From positions 1 to 7,798 of the forward strand of contig JAKART010000095.1 of assembly GCA_021819255.1 (NCBI GenBank): a stretch of 7,798 nt of DNA. Direction: 5' to 3'. The notes under the pieces are model-generated. The model ran no database searches. It was not told where the DNA came from and was given only the letters and a program-made list of their open reading frames with translations. The DNA is from Acidobacteriota bacterium (GTDB lineage Bacteria; Acidobacteriota; Terriglobia; Terriglobales; Acidobacteriaceae). The first letter of the stretch is position 1; each line of letters opens with the position of its first letter. This document shows, piece after piece, positions 5,563 to 7,798 of this stretch. The translations under genes and the position numbers were made by a program.

Positions 5563-6639
5563 ATGTCGGAAGAACACAAGATCAGCGCTGTCAAACAGAT
5601 GACCTCGGGGCACAACTTGAAAGAGTTGGCCAAGCATCTCGGCGTGTCGCCGACCACCATCTCGCGCGTGATCAACAACGCCGGAAACAAATACCGTATC
5701 TCGGAAGAGACGCAGAAGCGCGTGCTGGCGGCGGCGGCCGAGATGAACTACAAGGCCAGTCCCCTGGCGCGGGGCTTGCGCAGCCGGCGCTCGCAGACCA
5801 TTGGAGTGATGGTGCCGGAGATCAGCGCCGGCTATTCGGCCGCCGTGCTGAGCGGTATAGAAGACGTGCTGCTGCTCAGCGGGTTTTTCTACTTCGTCGT
5901 CAGCCATCATCATCGCGAGGAGCTACTGCGCGAATACCCGGCCTTATTGCTGTCGCGAGCGGTGGAGGGGATCATCGCCGTGGACTCGGCGCTGGAGGCG
6001 GAGCTGCCGGTTCCCACCATTGTCGTCTCCGGTCACCGGCGTTGCGCATCGGTGGTGAGTATCGAGCTGGACCACGATCTTGCGGCACACTTTGCGTTGG
6101 AGCATCTGCAGCGGCTGGGGCATCGGCGCATCGCCTTTATCAAGGGGCAGAGCTTCAGCTCCGATACCGAGATTCGTTGGCAGGCCATCGTGCGGGCTGC
6201 CGCGCAGTTGCAGATTTCCATCGATCCTCATCTGGTGGTCGCCCTGGAGGGGGACGATCCCACCTCGACCCCCGGGCGGGTGGCGGCGCACAAGCTGCTG
6301 GCGGCGCAGACGCCATTTACGGCCATCTTTGCCTTCAACGATCTCTCCGCCATGGGAGCTGTTGTGGCCTTGCGCGAGGCTGGGGTGGAGGTGCCCAGGA
6401 GGGTCTCCGTCGTGGGCTTCGATGACGTGCTCGGCGCGGCCACCAACTACCCTCCGTTGACCACCGTGCGGCAACCCTTGCAAGAGATGGGACGCGCCGC
6501 AGCCACCGCGCTACTGGAGCGCATTCGCGATCCCAAGGCCGGCGAGACGCAGGCGCAGTCGAGGTCCATCCTGGTGTTGCCTACGTTTGTCGAGCGCAAG
6601 TCTACGGGCCCCGCGCCCAGGGATGTCGCCGCCCGATAG
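5563..6639 (+). CDS. LacI-family transcriptional regulator
   Basis: 358 residues from ATG 5563 (MSEEHKISAV), with GGAG 11 bases upstream; the frame is open further upstream but without a better start. The helix-turn-helix is at about 18-40 (NLKELAKHLGVSPTTISRVINN), then the hinge region at about 59-73 (AEMNYKASPLARGLRSR), where family members insert a helix into the operator minor groove. A periplasmic-binding-protein-like sensor domain follows (79-345), starting TIGVMVPEISAGY, with EHLQRLGHRRIAFIKG (180-195), FAFNDLSAMGAVVALREAGVEVPRRVSVVGFDD (256-288) and the closing PPLTTVRQPLQEMG (297-310). All typical parts are present, so it should be a functional homodimeric sugar- or metabolite-responsive regulator. 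The effector cannot be read from the sequence. No sugar gene is nearby; the only divergent neighbour is the peptidase operon, a candidate target, and autoregulation is likewise possible. Confidence 0.93.
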   Translation: MSEEHKISAVKQMTSGHNLKELAKHLGVSPTTISRVINNAGNKYRISEETQKRVLAAAAEMNYKASPLARGLRSRRSQTIGVMVPEISAGYSAAVLSGIEDVLLLSGFFYFVVSHHHREELLREYPALLLSRAVEGIIAVDSALEAELPVPTIVVSGHRRCASVVSIELDHDLAAHFALEHLQRLGHRRIAFIKGQSFSSDTEIRWQAIVRAAAQLQISIDPHLVVALEGDDPTSTPGRVAAHKLLAAQTPFTAIFAFNDLSAMGAVVALREAGVEVPRRVSVVGFDDVLGAATNYPPLTTVRQPLQEMGRAAATALLERIRDPKAGETQAQSRSILVLPTFVERKSTGPAPRDVAAR

Positions 6640-6656
6640 GGAGTGCGAAACGGATC

Positions 6657-6692
6657 TTGCGACCATTTTTGCGACCTTTCTTGCGACCATGC
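6657..6692 (+). repeat. 12-bp tandem repeat (three units) running into the DUF503 start codon
   Basis: TTGCGACC occurs at 6657, 6669 and 6681, exactly 12 bases apart. The units are TTGCGACCATTT, TTGCGACCTTTC and TTGCGACCATGC. The ATG of the last unit is the DUF503 start at 6689. Read in the DUF503 frame upstream of that ATG, the repeat would encode LATI-FATF-LATM. Confidence 0.85.
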
Positions 6693-6985
6693 CCATCGCT
6701 ACCCTGACGCTTGAGCTCTCCATAGAGCACGCTCAGTCCCTCAAGGACCGCCGGCAGGTGGTGCGATCACTCAAGGATAAGCTGCGCCATGGATTCAATA
6801 TCTCCATCGCCGAGCTTGACGACGCCTCCCTGTGGAACCGCGCGACTCTGGGGGTGGTGGCTATCTCCAGCTCCAGCGCGTATCTGGGTGGCCAGTTGCG
6901 CCAGGTGGAGTCCGCCGCCCGGCGTCTGTGCGTGGGGTTAGGGTGTGAGATTCTGGATAGCTATATCGAGAACGATGGTTCGTGA
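6689..6985 (+). CDS. DUF503 (YlxP-like) family protein
   Basis: 98 residues, the normal family length. The start ATG 6689 is chosen because family members begin a few residues before the first beta strand, here MPIATLTLELSIEHAQSLK; TTG 6587 or ATG 6623 would add an unrelated extension overlapping the LacI gene. Diagnostic motifs are SLKDRRQVVRSLKDKLR (17-33), FNISIAELDD (36-45) and LWNRATLGVVAIS (48-60). The fold expected is a small ferredoxin-like alpha/beta domain. In many bacteria the gene (ylxP) lies between infB and rbfA, and a role in ribosome assembly or translation has been suggested on that basis, so its place upstream of rbfA fits. No Shine-Dalgarno is seen before the ATG; the tandem TTGCGACC units occupy that space. 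The LacI stop lies 49 bases upstream. Confidence 0.88.
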   Translation: MPIATLTLELSIEHAQSLKDRRQVVRSLKDKLRHGFNISIAELDDASLWNRATLGVVAISSSSAYLGGQLRQVESAARRLCVGLGCEILDSYIENDGS

Positions 6986-7274
6986 CACGATACGCATCAG
7001 GAGCTTGGCTGAGAGAACCTGAGACGGCCGTGCGCCTGGCGAGACGGGCTGTGACACCGCAGACTGACTGCAGCGATGGATGGAAGCCATCCTGCAAGAA
7101 GCCAGCCTGGAAAAGGTCTGCTTTCAAGAGGATCGGCGGCGAGGCCCTCCGTGGGACCTGGCGCCGGCAGACGGTGGGGCGGCAGGGGAGGGCCGCCGGC
7201 CGGAGCTTTTTGCTCACTTTGCCTTGCGAAAGGCTCAGGGGATGCCCAAGGGGTGCTAACCTGAAGAGTCCACT
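6986..7274 (+). other. 289-base hairpin-rich leader between DUF503 and rbfA
   Basis: Several exact inverted repeats are visible: GGATGG/CCATCC around AAG (7078-7092), GGCGGC/GCCGCC with an 8-base purine loop (7178-7197), GAGC/GCTC around TTTTT (7203-7215), and GCCTT/AAGGC closing a GCGA tetraloop (7221-7234). No riboswitch class I know fits: CTGAGAGAACCTGAGA near 7009 recalls the start of a TPP element, but the rest is missing. The stretch may be the rbfA 5' leader, a small RNA, or in part the small ORF at 7080. Confidence 0.35.
7080..7259 (+). CDS. Possible 59-residue protein upstream of rbfA (hypothetical)
   Basis: The ATG at 7080 opens 59 codons to TAA at 7257-7259, 15 bases before the rbfA start. 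The sequence begins MEAILQEASLEKVCFQED and ends with ELFAHFALRKAQGMPKGC; its residue mix (Glu, Leu, Ala, charged pairs) looks more protein-like than the other two frames, which are Arg/Gly/Pro-rich. About 70% of third positions are G or C by hand count. Against it: no Shine-Dalgarno before the ATG, an in-frame stop 15 bases upstream, several hairpins in the same bases, and no recognised family. It could be a leader peptide, a small conserved protein or chance. Confidence 0.3.
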   Translation: MEAILQEASLEKVCFQEDRRRGPPWDLAPADGGAAGEGRRPELFAHFALRKAQGMPKGC

Positions 7275-7715
7275 ATGCCCGAGCAACGCGCCAGAACGTA
7301 TCATCGGGGCCGCCTGGTCAACGCCTTTTCTGAAGAGATCACGGCGATGCTCGAGGGGGAGCTTTCCGATCCCCGCATCTCTCCCTGTCACGTCACGGAG
7401 GTGGTTCTGGCCCCGGGCGGAAAGAGTTGCCGGGTCTTTGTGGCCGTGATGGGCGGGGAGCAGGAGGAGCGCGAGACCCTGACGGGATTGATGGCGGCGC
7501 GAGGCTACGTGCGCAGCGAGATTCGGCAGCGGATGAACGTCCGCCAGGTTCCCGAGATAACCTTTGCGATCGACCGGTCCGAGAAGATCAACTCTCGGAT
7601 CGAGGAGCTGCTAAGCCGGGTAGATAAGCGGCGCAGACTTGTTGAACCGCCACCGAAGGAGTTGGCTGGGGAGGCACGAAAGGAGGTTTCGGAACGCACG
7701 GAAGCAGCTCTTTAG
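7275..7715 (+). CDS. rbfA: Ribosome-binding factor A
   Basis: 146 residues from ATG 7275, with GAAGAG ending six bases upstream. RbfA binds the 30S subunit late in maturation near the 16S rRNA 5' helix, is needed for 16S processing and cold adaptation in well-studied bacteria, and acts in the cytoplasm. The single type II KH domain (about 8-118) shows the family landmarks in order: RLVNAFSEEITAMLEGELSDPRI (13-35), the strand VTEVVLAPGGKSCRVFVAV (40-58), then GYVRSEIRQRMNVRQVPEITFAIDRS (76-101) and the closing helix INSRIEELLSRVDK. The C-terminal ~28 residues are charged and Glu/Lys/Arg-rich, as is common and usually disordered. Length is within the usual range (about 115-150). Upstream DUF503 strengthens the call. 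Confidence 0.96.
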   Translation: MPEQRARTYHRGRLVNAFSEEITAMLEGELSDPRISPCHVTEVVLAPGGKSCRVFVAVMGGEQEERETLTGLMAARGYVRSEIRQRMNVRQVPEITFAIDRSEKINSRIEELLSRVDKRRRLVEPPPKELAGEARKEVSERTEAAL

Positions 7716-7759
7716 ACCATTTTCCCTGATGATGGGTGTGCGGAAGCGGGCGTTCAGTG

Positions 7760-7781
7760 GCGTTTTCATGGAGGAAAACGC
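7760..7781 (+). other. Perfect 8-bp hairpin downstream of rbfA
   Basis: GCGTTTTC (7760-7767) pairs exactly with GAAAACGC (7774-7781) around the six-base loop ATGGAG. It begins 44 bases after the rbfA stop. No T-run follows, so a classical intrinsic terminator is not supported on the + strand. The loop contains an ATG whose frame is open to the window end, and the loop GGAG resembles a Shine-Dalgarno. The hairpin could attenuate, terminate weakly, or mask translation signals of the next gene. Confidence 0.55.
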
Positions 7782-7785
7782 GCAC

Positions 7786-7790
7786 AGGAG
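7786..7790 (+). promoter_or_regulatory. Possible ribosome binding site of the next gene beyond the window
   Basis: AGGAG lies eight bases before the window end, the right spacing for a start codon at the first base outside. Inference only, because the start codon is not visible. Confidence 0.3.
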
Positions 7791-7798
7791 CCGTTCCC

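Noticed and set aside
5259..5690. N-terminal extension of the peptidase frame by 144 codons to ATG 5690
   Set aside because: It would overlap the LacI start on the other strand, shows no family motif, and the creatinase domain begins normally at MMSRMDRF.
7005..7030. TPP riboswitch suggested by GGCTGAGAGAACCTGAGA
   Set aside because: The conserved later part (TAATGCCAGCGTAGGGA-like) is absent, and the flanking gene is not a thiamine gene.
6982..7449. 155-codon frame overlapping the DUF503 end and rbfA start
   Set aside because: It overlaps 175 bases of rbfA in another frame, and its composition is Arg/Pro-rich shadow-like.
7768..7798. Start of a downstream gene at ATG 7768 (MEENAHRSRS)
   Set aside because: No Shine-Dalgarno precedes it and it sits inside a hairpin loop; the AGGAG at 7786 points to a start just outside the window instead. 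It cannot be settled from this sequence.

Overview
The window is GC-rich bacterial chromosome, densely coding, with most start and stop codons touching or overlapping. The gene families look like an acidobacterium (class Terriglobia). This placement is inference. It rests on a pilN/pilO/pilP-like run with long Ala/Pro/Gly-rich tails, a pseudopilin-type protein ending in a G|F-type prepilin site plus a WEFWYDP segment, and a membrane protein that reads like the DUF6677 family. No rRNA, tRNA, CRISPR array, insertion sequence or phage gene was seen.

Region 1 (1-3264, + strand) is the end of a type IV pilus / type II secretion-like assembly cluster. It holds the C-terminus of a PilN-like protein (cut by the left edge), then PilO-like and PilP-like proteins. 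These are joined by GTGA and ATGA stop/start overlaps, so they are probably co-transcribed and translationally coupled. After the PilP-like gene come about 208 bases holding a possible 40-codon ORF with a good Shine-Dalgarno and a weak promoter candidate. Then comes a pseudopilin with a very Ser/Gly-rich body. The first three proteins would form the inner-membrane alignment platform, and the pseudopilin would be a substrate or minor component of the fibre.

Region 2 (3369-5258, - strand) is a probable three-gene operon: an M24-family metallopeptidase (Xaa-Pro peptidase type), a DUF6677-like multi-pass membrane protein, and a 57-residue two-helix membrane protein whose start overlaps the preceding stop (TGATG). 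It converges with the pseudopilin; the 104-base junction contains an imperfect palindrome.

Region 3 (5563-7798, + strand) starts divergently from the peptidase across a 304-base intergenic region. It encodes a LacI-family repressor, a DUF503 (YlxP-like) protein with an odd 12-bp tandem repeat running into its start codon, a 289-base stretch rich in small hairpins with a possible 59-codon ORF, and the ribosome maturation factor RbfA. DUF503 beside rbfA is the classic infB-ylxP-rbfA-truB type of neighbourhood; the LacI gene upstream is a local addition. The last 83 bases hold a perfect 8-bp hairpin and a Shine-Dalgarno-like AGGAG placed as if the next gene starts just beyond the window.

I found no clear-cut new defence, mobile or biosynthetic system. 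The most unusual items are the low-complexity pseudopilin without Glu5, the two unlisted small ORFs, the tandem repeat at the DUF503 start, and the coupled pair of small membrane proteins.
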